39,230 nt of DNA from CAZWRK01 sp964635875 (GTDB taxonomy: Bacteria > Pseudomonadota > Gammaproteobacteria > Burkholderiales > Aquaspirillaceae), in the NCBI GenBank assembly GCA_964635875.1, contig CAZWRK010000028.1:1-39230 (forward strand), in the 5' to 3' direction. The translations under genes and the position numbers were made by a program. Under the pieces are notes generated by a model that saw only the letters and a program-made list of their open reading frames with translations, did not search any database and was not told where the DNA came from. Positions 15,479-23,953 of the stretch are shown in pieces. The first letter of the stretch is position 1. The number at the start of each line of letters is the position of its first letter.

Positions 15479-16061
15479 TGTCATCCTCCTTGTGGCGGGC
15501 GAGCGGTAAGGTATATAGCGTCATCGGCAAGCTTGAATACACATCAAACTCCGTCCCTGCTTGCACGCCAATTTGCGCCAATTCCGCCGCCGTGCAGGGC
15601 CGATCCCAAGATGCATACATCGCACCCAAGGCGTAATCGCGCCCCGAACCAATCCCCCAAAAACGGTTGTATTCGTACACTTCACGCATCGAATACACCG
15701 CAAAAATCCCGTGCGGGTTGGCGATTAAAACCGTCATTTGACTCGACTCATAAGGATCATCTTCGTCCTCGTCGGTCTTCAAAAAGAAATCTTCTTTCAG
15801 ACGTGGGTGCAGCTTGCGAAAGGTATCGAAAACCGCCGCCCGACTCGAAAAATCACGGTTTTTCAGCTTGCTTAACGCGCCTTGCAACACCAAGTCATGC
15901 GCGGCACTGCCCGACACCCCGATCAAATTGTCGTCTAAGCGAAAAATCTTGTTATAACGCGCGTCGTACTGCGCTGCGAGACGGGTATCGCCAAACGTGG
16001 ATTGGCTATCCGCGGCAATCGCCACTTCGTTTCCCTTCTTGACCACGACAATCGTCGTCAT
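15471..16061 (-). CDS. Betaproteobacterial proteasome homologue (BPH)
   Basis: A 196-residue Ntn hydrolase of the proteasome beta-subunit/HslV superfamily. After removal of Met1 the chain starts TTIVVV, with Thr1 as the expected nucleophile and Asp17 in AIAADS at the canonical position. The active-site Lys is probably Lys37 in NKIFRL, four residues later than in HslV. GIGSGRDYALGAM matches the HslV-type GSG block. No HslU or other ATPase gene adjoins it. These features fit the BPH group better than HslV or Anbu. I start at ATG 16061 (GGGAG upstream), as an upstream extension would bury Thr1. Whether it degrades proteins, and with which partner, is not established. Confidence 0.8.
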   Translation of the reverse strand: MTTIVVVKKGNEVAIAADSQSTFGDTRLAAQYDARYNKIFRLDDNLIGVSGSAAHDLVLQGALSKLKNRDFSSRAAVFDTFRKLHPRLKEDFFLKTDEDEDDPYESSQMTVLIANPHGIFAVYSMREVYEYNRFWGIGSGRDYALGAMYASWDRPCTAAELAQIGVQAGTEFDVYSSLPMTLYTLPLARHKEDDNV

Positions 16062-16089
16062 CCCGTGCTCCCCAAAAAGCAAAACCGGT

Positions 16090-16117
16090 AAGATAGCGGC
16101 AACCCACAGAAAAGCAA
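16090..16117 (-). promoter_or_regulatory. Candidate promoter of the BPH-hslO operon
   Basis: Minus strand TTGCTT (16112-16117) and TATCTT (16090-16095) with a 16-bp spacer, about 30 bp before the BPH start. Both boxes are moderate matches to the sigma-70 consensus. Confidence 0.4.
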
Positions 16118-16187
16118 GCGCGCTCGGCGACCCATCGCCCTTTTTCAGCAGCGTCAAAAATCAGGACAGCCCCCAAGCCGCAGCGAG

Positions 16188-17543
16188 TTAACGCATCTCG
16201 AACAACTCGCGGTGAAACTGTGCGGGCGGCAACCCCAGTTGGCACAAATTCGTATATAAGTGCTGACCAAACGCGGCAGGGCCGCAAAACCACACCTCAG
16301 CGTCTTTCCAATCGGGTACGTGTGCCACAAGGTCTGCAGTCTGCAAACGGCGTTCCAAAAAGAGGTGCAAATTGACCTTAGCCTCGGCCGCATCACGCTC
16401 TAAGCGTTGCAACGCCTCGGGCGCCATGTTCGCACCGCAATGAAAGAAGTCGACGCAACCGGCTTCAGGCTGTGCAGCCAAGGCTTGCATGCGCGCCATA
16501 AAAGGCGTCACCCCGATGCCACCGCTGACCCAAATTTGCCGCCGCCCTTGGCCTTGAAAGTTAAACTGCCCATAAGGCCCTTCGAGCGTGACACGATCAC
16601 CGAGCTGAAGGCGATTGGCTAATGTCCGCGTGTAATCACCCAGCGCCTTGATCACGAAACGCACTTGCCCGTCGTCACGCCAAGCCGATGCAATCGTGTA
16701 AGGGTGCGGGCCTTCTTCGGCATGAAAGGTGACAAAAGCAAATTGACCGGCGGTGTGACCAGGCCAATCCGGCCCCACGCTGACCTCGACCGCCAAGCAC
16801 TGCATCTCGGGCTGCCAATCCAGCGCCAGCACTTCACCGTCGACCCGCGACCCGCCTAGACGCTTCCGCATCAAACTCAACACCGCCGAGATGGTGCCGC
16901 CCAAAAGTAGCAGCATCAGCACCATGCCAATCGGGCGATCCCAATATTGAAATTTCACAAGAATCACCGAATGAAAAACAAAGGCCAGATAGGTGACGGC
17001 TAAAATTCGGTGCGTTTGAAAAAATCGCCGATAAGGGAATGCTTTCAGCAAAGCAAGCAGCATCAAGACCACCGCCAGATAAAACGCCCACTCGCCCACG
17101 GTTTCGGCCAGACCGCGCTGACTCGCAAAAAGCTGCTGAATCGAACCGTCTGCGAGCTTAGGTCGCGGCGAGCGAACGCCTCGTTCTAACCATCCCCAGC
17201 CCACGGCCCATTTCGGGCCTTTGACAATCAACCAATGGCTGATTGATACCCCAAGTGCGGTGATCCCCAACCATTTATGCAGGCGATACATCTTGTCTAG
17301 ACCGTCTAACACCCGTTCAAGCACGGGCAAGCGCAGTGACAAAATCATCGCGACACTCATCACCGCCATCGCAATGACACCGCTGTATTGAGTCAACACC
17401 CCGCGCCATGCAAAGACGCCATTTAACGCAGAAAAATCGCTTTGATCACTCACCCACCACAGCACACTGATCAGCCCCAAGAAAATCACAAAGGCCATTT
17501 TGATCGGTTTCATTATTCGCAATCCCATCATGATGTCAGTCAT
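16188..17543 (-). CDS. Ferric-reductase-like transmembrane flavocytochrome
   Basis: A 451-residue protein with two parts. About six membrane helices in residues 10-225 carry two His pairs spaced for b-type heme (His89/His103 and His178/His191). The soluble FNR-like part follows: HPYTIASAW for FAD, then WVSGGIGVTPFMARM and VWFCGPAAFG for NAD(P)H. Such proteins pass electrons from cytoplasmic NAD(P)H through FAD and two hemes across the membrane, to ferric iron or oxygen. The acceptor here cannot be told. Start choice is uncertain: ATG at 17543, 17531, 17528 or 17513 are all in frame and none has a strong ribosome-binding site. It is divergent from a MarR gene, which may control it. Confidence 0.85.
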   Translation of the reverse strand: MTDIMMGLRIMKPIKMAFVIFLGLISVLWWVSDQSDFSALNGVFAWRGVLTQYSGVIAMAVMSVAMILSLRLPVLERVLDGLDKMYRLHKWLGITALGVSISHWLIVKGPKWAVGWGWLERGVRSPRPKLADGSIQQLFASQRGLAETVGEWAFYLAVVLMLLALLKAFPYRRFFQTHRILAVTYLAFVFHSVILVKFQYWDRPIGMVLMLLLLGGTISAVLSLMRKRLGGSRVDGEVLALDWQPEMQCLAVEVSVGPDWPGHTAGQFAFVTFHAEEGPHPYTIASAWRDDGQVRFVIKALGDYTRTLANRLQLGDRVTLEGPYGQFNFQGQGRRQIWVSGGIGVTPFMARMQALAAQPEAGCVDFFHCGANMAPEALQRLERDAAEAKVNLHLFLERRLQTADLVAHVPDWKDAEVWFCGPAAFGQHLYTNLCQLGLPPAQFHRELFEMR

Positions 17544-17570
17544 AATTATCAGGCTATCCGGTCAACTACC

Positions 17571-17610
17571 TTTCTCGCAAGATAAATTACACTACGATAC
17601 ATTCGAGAAA
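17571..17610. promoter_or_regulatory. Inverted repeat in the marR/ferric-reductase intergenic region
   Basis: TTTCTCG (17571-17577) and CGAGAAA (17604-17610) are perfect inverted copies, 26 bp apart, inside the 93-bp divergent promoter region. They could be an operator for the adjacent MarR protein, although the spacer is longer than in a typical MarR site. Confidence 0.35.
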
Positions 17611-17636
17611 AAACGGCGTGCACACAGGAGAAAAAC

Positions 17637-18104
17637 ATGGCCCGAAACACCAGCATGGACTCGCACCAATGGGATTCCGCACTGGATCCAGACATCGCCC
17701 CGCTGTTTCTCTCACTGCAATGGGCGCAGCAGCGCTCCATGAAAACCTTGGAACCTCATCTGCAGCACTTCAAGCTTTCTATTGCCGAATTAGACGTGCT
17801 CGCCACCCTGAGAAACGCGCCCGAACCACATGAGCTGACGCCGACACGCATTCAGCATCACATTGTGATCACGTCCGGCGGACTCACGAAGGTGTTATTA
17901 CAATTAGAGGCACGAGGTCTGATCGAACGCTCACAATCAAAAGAAGATCTCCGCGTCAAACCGGTGCGCCTCACCGATAGCGGCAAAGCCATGATTGAGG
18001 CGGTGATGCCAGAGGTGGTCGGCGCAACCGGCGCATGGATACGCGATGCACTCACGGCCGCAGAAATCCAGCAACTGTCGGCGCTCCTGCGTCGCCTTGT
18101 GTAG
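17637..18104 (+). CDS. MarR-family transcriptional regulator
   Basis: A 155-residue winged-helix regulator. The DNA-binding part runs from about LSIAELDVLATLRNAPE through TPTRIQHHIVITSGGLTKVLLQLEARGLIERSQSKEDLRVKPVRLTDSGK, with the typical recognition helix and the beta wing bearing Asp-Leu-Arg. MarR proteins bind palindromic operators as dimers and release them on binding phenolic compounds or on oxidation. No Cys is present, so a thiol switch is unlikely. AGGAG lies before the ATG at 17637. It is divergent from the ferric-reductase-like gene with a 93-bp gap, which suggests autorepression and control of that neighbour. Confidence 0.9.
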   Translation: MARNTSMDSHQWDSALDPDIAPLFLSLQWAQQRSMKTLEPHLQHFKLSIAELDVLATLRNAPEPHELTPTRIQHHIVITSGGLTKVLLQLEARGLIERSQSKEDLRVKPVRLTDSGKAMIEAVMPEVVGATGAWIRDALTAAEIQQLSALLRRLV

Positions 18105-18184
18105 TGGTTGACCCCAATCATCGAATCAGACATGCCAACAATCACGCGCCAACCCGCCGCGTCGGACCATAAGGAGCCTATAAA

Positions 18185-19012
18185 TTGTGTCAATTACTGG
18201 GAATGAACTGTAATACGCCAACCGATATTCAATTTTCGTTTGAGGGTTTTTGCCGACGCGGTGGGCTCACTGACCATCACGCCGATGGCTGGGGCATCGC
18301 CTTTTTTGAGAAAGGTGGCGTGCGGTTATTTTTGGATGAAGCGCCCTCGGCGCATTCCAAAGTGGCCGAATTTATCCGCACCTACCCGATTAAATCGACC
18401 AACGTCATCGCCCATATCCGCAAAGCCACGCAAGGCGAAGTGAACTTGGGCAATGTCCATCCGTTTCAGCGCGAAATGTGGGGGCGGCAATGGATTTTTG
18501 CGCACAACGGCAATTTAGATACCTTTGCACCGGCCAAGGGCCAATATTATCGGCCGGTCGGCAGCACTGATTCCGAACGGGCTTTTTGCTTTATGCTCGA
18601 ATCACTGCGCCAGCGCTTTGACGACATGCCCGACGCCGAAACCCTGATTCAGGCCGTCGCCGAGATCACTGGCGAAATTCATCCGTTTGGGATTTTCAAT
18701 TTTATGCTGTCCAATGGCGACGTGTTGCTGTGCCACAGCTCCAGCCGACTGAACTACATCGTGCGGCAAGCGCCCTTTGCCAAAGCGCATTTGGTAGATG
18801 AAGACGTAACCATCGACTTTTCGACCGTGACCACGCCCAAAGACCGTGTTGCGGTGATTGCAACTTTGCCGCTAACCGATAACGAAACGTGGACAGCGAT
18901 TCCGTCGGGTGCATTGATTTTATTCCACGATGGCCTGCCAAAATTATCGCTGCAGTGCGATCCCTTGCATGAAAAATATCATGCAAGCATCACTCAGTAC
19001 CCGAGCAACTAA
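18185..19012 (+). CDS. Class II glutamine amidotransferase, YafJ type
   Basis: A 275-residue protein of the Gn-AT_II class. It starts with TTG at 18185, so the chain reads Met-Cys-Gln; Cys2 becomes the N-terminal nucleophile once Met is removed. AAGGAG lies 8 nt before this TTG and decides the start. Further family marks are HADGWGIAFF, VIAHIRKAT, FAHNGNLD and STDSERAF. YafJ proteins have the glutaminase fold alone, with no synthase domain, and their acceptor substrate is not known. The gene follows marR by 80 bp on the same strand. Confidence 0.88.
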   Translation: MCQLLGMNCNTPTDIQFSFEGFCRRGGLTDHHADGWGIAFFEKGGVRLFLDEAPSAHSKVAEFIRTYPIKSTNVIAHIRKATQGEVNLGNVHPFQREMWGRQWIFAHNGNLDTFAPAKGQYYRPVGSTDSERAFCFMLESLRQRFDDMPDAETLIQAVAEITGEIHPFGIFNFMLSNGDVLLCHSSSRLNYIVRQAPFAKAHLVDEDVTIDFSTVTTPKDRVAVIATLPLTDNETWTAIPSGALILFHDGLPKLSLQCDPLHEKYHASITQYPSN

Positions 19013-19159
19013 CGATTTTTCCAGCTGCGGCATACGGCTTGCGCATTTTGCATTGCAACAATTGCAAAAATGACGTCAGACTTGTCTTGCCGCCACCCGA
19101 CCTTCGGGGCATCATGACAAAAAACTATTTCTCACTGTCACTTTGTCTCGATTGCGCCC

Positions 19160-20965
19160 ATGACTCGCTTTGACTTTCAACATCCGCCCTTTGACGTGCT
19201 CACACCGAGCGAACGCGAAACCCTGTCACGTTCAGCTGATATTGTGTTCTTCGCCCAAAACGAAGCCCTGATGCTCCCCGGTCAAACCGTCGAGCATTTT
19301 TATGTGGTGATTAAAGGCATTATCAGCGAACTGGCCGACGACGAAATTATCGCCGCCTATCGAACCCATGACAGCCTCGACGCCCGCGCCCTGATTGCAG
19401 GCCACAGCCCGCACCGCTTTGAAGCCCACGAAGAGGCGCTCCTCTTTGCCCTACCCAAAGCGGTGGTTTTAGAGTTAATTGACGCCAACCCGCTCTTTGG
19501 CGCGTTCTTTTTCCAGAACGTCTCGCAAAAATTCAGCGCGCTGTCGCAGCAACGCAGCAGCAACCGCGAACTACAAACCTTGCTGACCGCCACCGTGCGC
19601 GAAGCCACGATCAAAACACCCGTTTTCTTGCCCGCGACCGCCAGCGTACTCGACGCCGCACAAGCGATGAAACGCGAAAAAGTGAAGTCCATTTTGGTGC
19701 AAGACGGCGACCGCATCGGGATGTTTACCACCAGCGATTTTCGCGATGTCATCATTCAAGGCCAATCCAGCGACACACCGCTACTGAGCTTGGCGCGATT
19801 TAATCTGATCACCACCGACCGCAACGATTTCCTGTTTAACGCCCTACTGACCATGACCCGCCACACCATTCAGCGGGTGGTCGTCACCGAAAACCATGTG
19901 CCGGTCGGCATTTTGGAACAGGTCGATTTGCTTTCGTATTTCTCCAACCACTCGCACCTGATCGCCGAGCAAATCGAACGCGCCGACTCGCTCGACGACC
20001 TTGAATCCATTGCGAGCCAGCTCGACAAACTGATCAAGGTGCTCTCGGGTCACGGCGTCAAAGCGCCGCAGCTTGGGCGTTTAATTCAGGCGCTGAATAT
20101 GCAATTGTTCGCGCGCATTTGGCGGTTTATTGCCCCTGAAGACCTGCAAGAAAACAGCTGTTTAGTGGTGATGGGTTCAGAAGGTCGCGGCGAACAAATC
20201 ATTAAAACCGACCAAGACAACGCGCTGATTGTCCGCGACGGCTTTGAATGCCCAGAATTAGAGGCGATTTGTGAGCAGTTTTCAGCCACGCTGATTCGCT
20301 TTGGTTTCCCGCCGTGTCCGGGCAAAATCATGGTCAACAACCCGATTTGGCGGCACCCTCTACAGGCGTTCCGTGACCAGATTTATCACTGGCTATATCT
20401 GCCGCAAGCCGATTCGATGATGAATCTGGCGATCTTCATCGACGCCCATGCCGTCACGGGCGACGCCAGCTTGCTCGACAACCTGAAAACCCATCTTTCG
20501 CAGTTGATGAGCGACGATGTCGGTTTTTATATGCAATTTGCCCGCGCGATTGATCTGTTCGACGAAACGCCGAGCTTCTTTTCGCAGCTCCTGTCTCGCG
20601 ACAAAGGCAGCGAAACCTTTGATCTGAAAAAAGGCGGTATTTTCCCGATCGTTCATGGCGTGCGCACCTTGGCACTCGAAAAGCAGATTGCCGAAACCAA
20701 CACCTTCGACCGCCTGCATTTACTCGCCGAACGCGGGCATCTCGACCCCGAGTTGGCGCACGACACCGCCGAAGCCCTGACGTTCTTGCTTGAGCTGCGC
20801 TTACAAGCCCGCCTCACCCAACTGACGCTGGGTAATGAGGGCAATAATTTGGTGCATCCGGCGCGGCTGTCTACGCTCGAACGCGATTTGCTGAAAGACG
20901 CGCTGACGGTGATCAAGCGCTTTAAGGCGACGATCCGCCATCACTTTAAATTAGGGAGCCTGTGA
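19160..20965 (+). CDS. cNMP-binding/CBS/DUF294 nucleotidyltransferase
   Basis: A 601-residue signalling-type protein. Residues 1-115 form a cyclic-nucleotide-binding-like beta roll (LPGQTVEHFYVVIKGIISE). Residues 150-265 hold two CBS repeats, which usually bind adenine nucleotides. Residues 285-440 are a DUF294 nucleotidyltransferase domain with the signature GSEGRGEQ (339-346) and the metal-binding DQDNA (351-355). The C-terminal helical DUF294_C domain follows. GlnD-like transfer of a nucleotide to a protein is plausible but not shown. The exonuclease gene starts on the last base of its stop codon, so the two are surely co-translated. I saw no actP-like acetate permease, a frequent neighbour of this pair. 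Confidence 0.88.
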   Translation: MTRFDFQHPPFDVLTPSERETLSRSADIVFFAQNEALMLPGQTVEHFYVVIKGIISELADDEIIAAYRTHDSLDARALIAGHSPHRFEAHEEALLFALPKAVVLELIDANPLFGAFFFQNVSQKFSALSQQRSSNRELQTLLTATVREATIKTPVFLPATASVLDAAQAMKREKVKSILVQDGDRIGMFTTSDFRDVIIQGQSSDTPLLSLARFNLITTDRNDFLFNALLTMTRHTIQRVVVTENHVPVGILEQVDLLSYFSNHSHLIAEQIERADSLDDLESIASQLDKLIKVLSGHGVKAPQLGRLIQALNMQLFARIWRFIAPEDLQENSCLVVMGSEGRGEQIIKTDQDNALIVRDGFECPELEAICEQFSATLIRFGFPPCPGKIMVNNPIWRHPLQAFRDQIYHWLYLPQADSMMNLAIFIDAHAVTGDASLLDNLKTHLSQLMSDDVGFYMQFARAIDLFDETPSFFSQLLSRDKGSETFDLKKGGIFPIVHGVRTLALEKQIAETNTFDRLHLLAERGHLDPELAHDTAEALTFLLELRLQARLTQLTLGNEGNNLVHPARLSTLERDLLKDALTVIKRFKATIRHHFKLGSL

Positions 20966-21573
20966 TGCTGGCGGGGCTGAAACAACGGTGGGCGAAGAGC
21001 CGCCTGACCGACCCAAAATGGCACATGCTTTTTGACGGCCACGACACCGAGCTGGTGAGTTTGGATTGTGAAACCACTAGCCTGAATGTGCGTGAGGCCG
21101 AAATTTTGTCGATTGGCGCGGTCAAAATTCGCGAAGGCAAAGTGCTGGCGAGCGAGTCGTTTTATACCCTTGTCAAGCCAGAAAAGAACCCCGAACATGC
21201 CAGCGTCGCGATTCACGGTTTGCGGCCGATGGATGTTTCGGAAGGCGTGCCGCCGATGGAGGCGGTGAGTCAGCTGCTCGAATTTATTGGGGGGCGGCCG
21301 CTGGTTGGCTACTACCTTGAATACGATGTGGCGATTTTAAACAAGTACGTGAAGCCGATTGTGGGCTGCAACCTGCCGCAAAAACAGATCGAAGTTTCGG
21401 GGCTGTACTACGACTGGATGCTGAAAAAAAATCCCGATGGTTATGTCGATTTGCGCCTGCAAGAAATCCTCGACACGCTCAATATTCCAACGCTGGCTCG
21501 GCATGATGCGCTGAATGACTCGATCACCGCCGCCATGATTTATTTGACGATGATGGCTCGACAACGCCGCTAA
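20965..21573 (+). CDS. DnaQ-like 3'-5' exonuclease (DEDDh)
   Basis: A 202-residue exonuclease of the DnaQ/epsilon type. All DEDDh residues are present: Asp and Glu in SLDCETTSL, Asp in LEYDVAILN, and His and Asp in RHDALNDS. It lacks the C-terminal part by which the replicative epsilon subunit binds the polymerase. I start at ATG 20965 (TGATG overlap with the previous stop; GGGAG 6 nt upstream), not at GTG 20962. This small exonuclease is often paired with a DUF294 gene in proteobacteria, but the shared task is unknown. Confidence 0.87.
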   Translation: MLAGLKQRWAKSRLTDPKWHMLFDGHDTELVSLDCETTSLNVREAEILSIGAVKIREGKVLASESFYTLVKPEKNPEHASVAIHGLRPMDVSEGVPPMEAVSQLLEFIGGRPLVGYYLEYDVAILNKYVKPIVGCNLPQKQIEVSGLYYDWMLKKNPDGYVDLRLQEILDTLNIPTLARHDALNDSITAAMIYLTMMARQRR

Positions 21574-21669
21574 ACTGCTCGCCTCAAAGGGTGCGACTGA
21601 ATGTCGCATCCTTTTTTGGGCCAGTTACTGCATACTCCCTTAGGGTATTTATTTTTAGGAGCGCCATAC

Positions 21670-22047
21670 ATGAAAACTGCACATGATCTTGTTGTTGCCG
21701 CCAAAGCACACGTCCACGAAATTTCGCTCGAGCAGGCCGCTGCCGCCATCGCCGACCCTGCGTGTTATTTGATTGATGTCCGCGAACCGGACGAATACGC
21801 CGCTGGTCATCTGCAAGGCGCGGTCAATATTCCGCGTGGGCTGCTGGAATTCAAAATCGCCGACCTCACCGCCGACGAACAGAGCGCGTTGGTGGTGTAC
21901 TGCAAAACCAGCGGCCGCGCGGCCTTGTCGGCGTGTGCGCTACAAGCTTTGGGCTATCAGTCGGTGCGCTCGATTGCGGGAGGCTTTGATGCGTGGGTGC
22001 AGGCAGAATTGCCGGTATTTATGCCGAAGCCGGTTTCGTTTGAGTAA
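21670..22047 (+). CDS. Single-domain rhodanese sulfurtransferase
   Basis: A 125-residue rhodanese. The fold marks are LIDVREPDEYAAGHLQGAVNIPRG and the active loop CKTSGR in VVYCKTSGRAALSA, with Cys as the persulfide carrier. GGFDAWVQAELPV is the usual C-terminal block. It moves sulfane sulfur in the cytoplasm (no signal peptide). The ATG at 21670 has AGGAG 8 nt upstream; an upstream extension to 21601 has no homology. Its physiological acceptor is unknown. It converges on the next gene with a 4-bp gap and no obvious terminator between. Confidence 0.92.
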   Translation: MKTAHDLVVAAKAHVHEISLEQAAAAIADPACYLIDVREPDEYAAGHLQGAVNIPRGLLEFKIADLTADEQSALVVYCKTSGRAALSACALQALGYQSVRSIAGGFDAWVQAELPVFMPKPVSFE

Positions 22048-22051
22048 CAAC

Positions 22052-22408
22052 TTAGCCAAGAGGCGGCGCTTGATCCAAAGCCGCCTCTAACGCCGCCTCT
22101 AGCTGGTCAAAGCGCCAGCTTTTCCCGTCCAGCGTCGCTGTCTGTCCCACACAATCTAAAGACACCCGAATCCCTTCACCGCGCCGATCGCCGGGGTATT
22201 TTCTGAGCTTCAAGCAAACCACATCGCCCGCCGTCCACTCGGCTACATCCAGCGACCAACAGGGGTCTGTCAGTCTCAATAGAACTTTTTGGCTGGCAAG
22301 CTCAACAAGGTCGAAGGGGTACACCCATTGCGACATGCGCGCCTCCCAAGCGTCGGCTTGGACCTGAAAACGCCCAGAAGGCGAGGTCGATTCAATTTCG
22401 TGGGTCAT
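22052..22408 (-). CDS. Hypothetical protein, 118 aa
   Basis: A small soluble protein I do not recognise. It begins MTHEIESTSPSGRFQVQADAWEARMSQWVYPFDLVELAS and is rich in Trp. The pattern (short beta strands, then a basic KLRKYPGDRRGEGIRV segment and an acidic helix) suggests a compact beta-rich fold. There is no signal peptide or membrane helix. No strong ribosome-binding site is seen before ATG 22408. It is convergent with the rhodanese gene. Coding status rests on length and composition, so confidence is moderate. Confidence 0.6.
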   Translation of the reverse strand: MTHEIESTSPSGRFQVQADAWEARMSQWVYPFDLVELASQKVLLRLTDPCWSLDVAEWTAGDVVCLKLRKYPGDRRGEGIRVSLDCVGQTATLDGKSWRFDQLEAALEAALDQAPPLG

Positions 22409-22484
22409 GGTTTGGCCGTGGCGATGAGGAAAGGTTGATCTTAGAACAAAGAGCAGTGGCTTAGAACTGCAAATGAAGAACTCA

Positions 22485-22524
22485 CAAAAAAAACGGCAAC
22501 CCTAATCGGGCTGCCGTTTTTTCT
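22485..22524 (-). terminator. Terminator after dctA
   Basis: ACGGCA (22493-22498) pairs with TGCCGT (22512-22517), with an inner CCC/GGG extension. An A-run lies on the left and a T-run on the right, so it can stop transcription both ways. It follows the dctA stop on the minus strand. The rest of 22409-22544 shows nothing further. Confidence 0.85.
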
Positions 22525-22544
22525 CACATCCTACACACTCAAAT

Positions 22545-23873
22545 TTAAGCCAATTCGCGTGACACCTCAGGGGTCAAATGCGGGGCGCTAATATCGAGCG
22601 TTTCAGCAATCGGCGTGGGCGCAGCCAACTCGCTTTGCAGACGTTCCACATCCAAAGAATTTTCCCACTTCGCCACCACAATCGTCGCCACGGTGTTGCC
22701 GATTAAGTTGGTCAACGCGCGCGCTTCAGACATAAAGCGGTCAATCCCCAAGATCAGCGCCAGCCCTGCAACCGGAATTGTCGGCACGGTGGCAAGGGTC
22801 GCAGCAAGGGTGATAAAGCCCGAACCAGTCACGCCCGCTGCGCCTTTCGAAGTCAGCAACAACACGCCCAAGATCGTCAGTTCTTCTTGCAGACTCAATT
22901 CGATGCCGCAGGCTTGAGCGATGAAAATCGCCGCCATAGTCAGGTAAATCGATGTGCCATCCAAGTTAAACGAATAGCCGGTCGGCACCACCAAACCCAC
23001 GACGGTTTTGGAGCAGCCCAGATGTTCGAGCTTCGCCATCAGGCGCGGCAAAGCCGATTCCGAAGAAGAGGTGCCCAGCACAATCAACAGCTCTTCACGA
23101 ATGTATTTAATCAACTGCCACACGCTAAAACCGCATGCTTTGGCAATCGAACCGAGCACCAAGCCGATAAACAACACACACGTCAGGTAGAAACTACCCA
23201 TCAACGCCGCCAGCGAACTGAGGCTCGACACGCCGTATTTACCAATCGTAAACGCCATCGCGCCCATCGCGCCCAACGGCGCGAGCTTCATAATGAAGCC
23301 GATCACGGCAAACAACACATGCGAAATTTGCTCCAAAAACAGCACCACCGGCTTGCCGCGTGCGCCCATCATCGACAGACCAAAACCGAACAAAACCGAG
23401 AACAGCAACACTTGCAAAATCTCGCCTTCGGCAAAGGCACCGACCACGCTATTCGGGATGATGTGCATCACAAAATCGGTCAACGAATGCGATTCGCTGG
23501 CTTTGCTGGTGTATTTGGCAATTGCGCCGACATCCAACGTCGCCGGATCAACGTTCATGCCTGCGCCGGGCTTGAGCACGTTCACGACGACCAAGCCAAT
23601 AATCAAGGCTAATGTGGTCACAACTTCAAAATACAGCAACGCTTTGCCGCCAACGCGACCGACTTTTTTCATATCTTCCATGCCCGCGATCCCGACGACC
23701 ACGGTGCAGAAAATAATCGGGGCAATCATCATTTTGACGAGCTTAATAAAGCCATCGCCCAGCGGTTTCAATGCTTCGCCGGTGTGTGGCCAGAAGTGGC
23801 CAATCACGACCCCGACGGCAATCGCGAGCAGCACTTGAAAATACAGCGAGCGGTAAAAAGGTTTTTTTGTCAT
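22545..23873 (-). CDS. dctA: C4-dicarboxylate:cation symporter DctA
   Basis: A 442-residue member of the dicarboxylate/amino acid:cation symporter family, importing succinate, fumarate and malate across the inner membrane. Family blocks are KMMIAPIIFCTVVVGIAGM, the Ser-rich LGTSSSESALPRL hairpin, VVPTGYSFNLDGTSIYLTMA and ALILGIDRFMSEARALTNLIGN. The length and the SSSES motif fit DctA better than GltP. I start at ATG 23873 with GGA 7 nt upstream; the frame is open for about 100 more codons, but these cover the leader and have no homology. Long hairpins precede it. A sigma-54-type promoter lies upstream but points away. Confidence 0.92.
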   Translation of the reverse strand: MTKKPFYRSLYFQVLLAIAVGVVIGHFWPHTGEALKPLGDGFIKLVKMMIAPIIFCTVVVGIAGMEDMKKVGRVGGKALLYFEVVTTLALIIGLVVVNVLKPGAGMNVDPATLDVGAIAKYTSKASESHSLTDFVMHIIPNSVVGAFAEGEILQVLLFSVLFGFGLSMMGARGKPVVLFLEQISHVLFAVIGFIMKLAPLGAMGAMAFTIGKYGVSSLSSLAALMGSFYLTCVLFIGLVLGSIAKACGFSVWQLIKYIREELLIVLGTSSSESALPRLMAKLEHLGCSKTVVGLVVPTGYSFNLDGTSIYLTMAAIFIAQACGIELSLQEELTILGVLLLTSKGAAGVTGSGFITLAATLATVPTIPVAGLALILGIDRFMSEARALTNLIGNTVATIVVAKWENSLDVERLQSELAAPTPIAETLDISAPHLTPEVSRELA

Positions 23874-23902
23874 GACGCTATCCATCCTGAGTAGAAATTC
23901 CG

Positions 23903-23946
23903 AACAAGGCCCCGCCTTTTTCTTGAACTTGGGCGGTTTCCTTGTT
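23903..23946 (-). promoter_or_regulatory. Long hairpin in the dctA leader
   Basis: Outer arms AACAAGG (23903-23909) and CCTTGTT (23940-23946), and inner arms CCGCC (23912-23916) and GGCGG (23932-23936), form a 12-bp stem broken by a small interior loop, about 30 nt before the dctA start. No T-run follows on the minus strand. It is probably an mRNA leader structure or a protein-binding site. Confidence 0.45.
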
Positions 23947-23953
23947 TTCAGGA

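Noticed and set aside
19046..19069. Inverted repeat TTTTGCA/TGCAAAA before the DUF294 gene
   Set aside because: Ten-base spacer, no T-run and low complexity; I could not link it to a promoter, so it is not called as a feature.
22887..23612. 241-codon plus-strand ORF antisense to dctA
   Set aside because: It is rich in His, Gln and Arg, as expected of a shadow of a membrane protein gene, has no domain and lies fully inside dctA.
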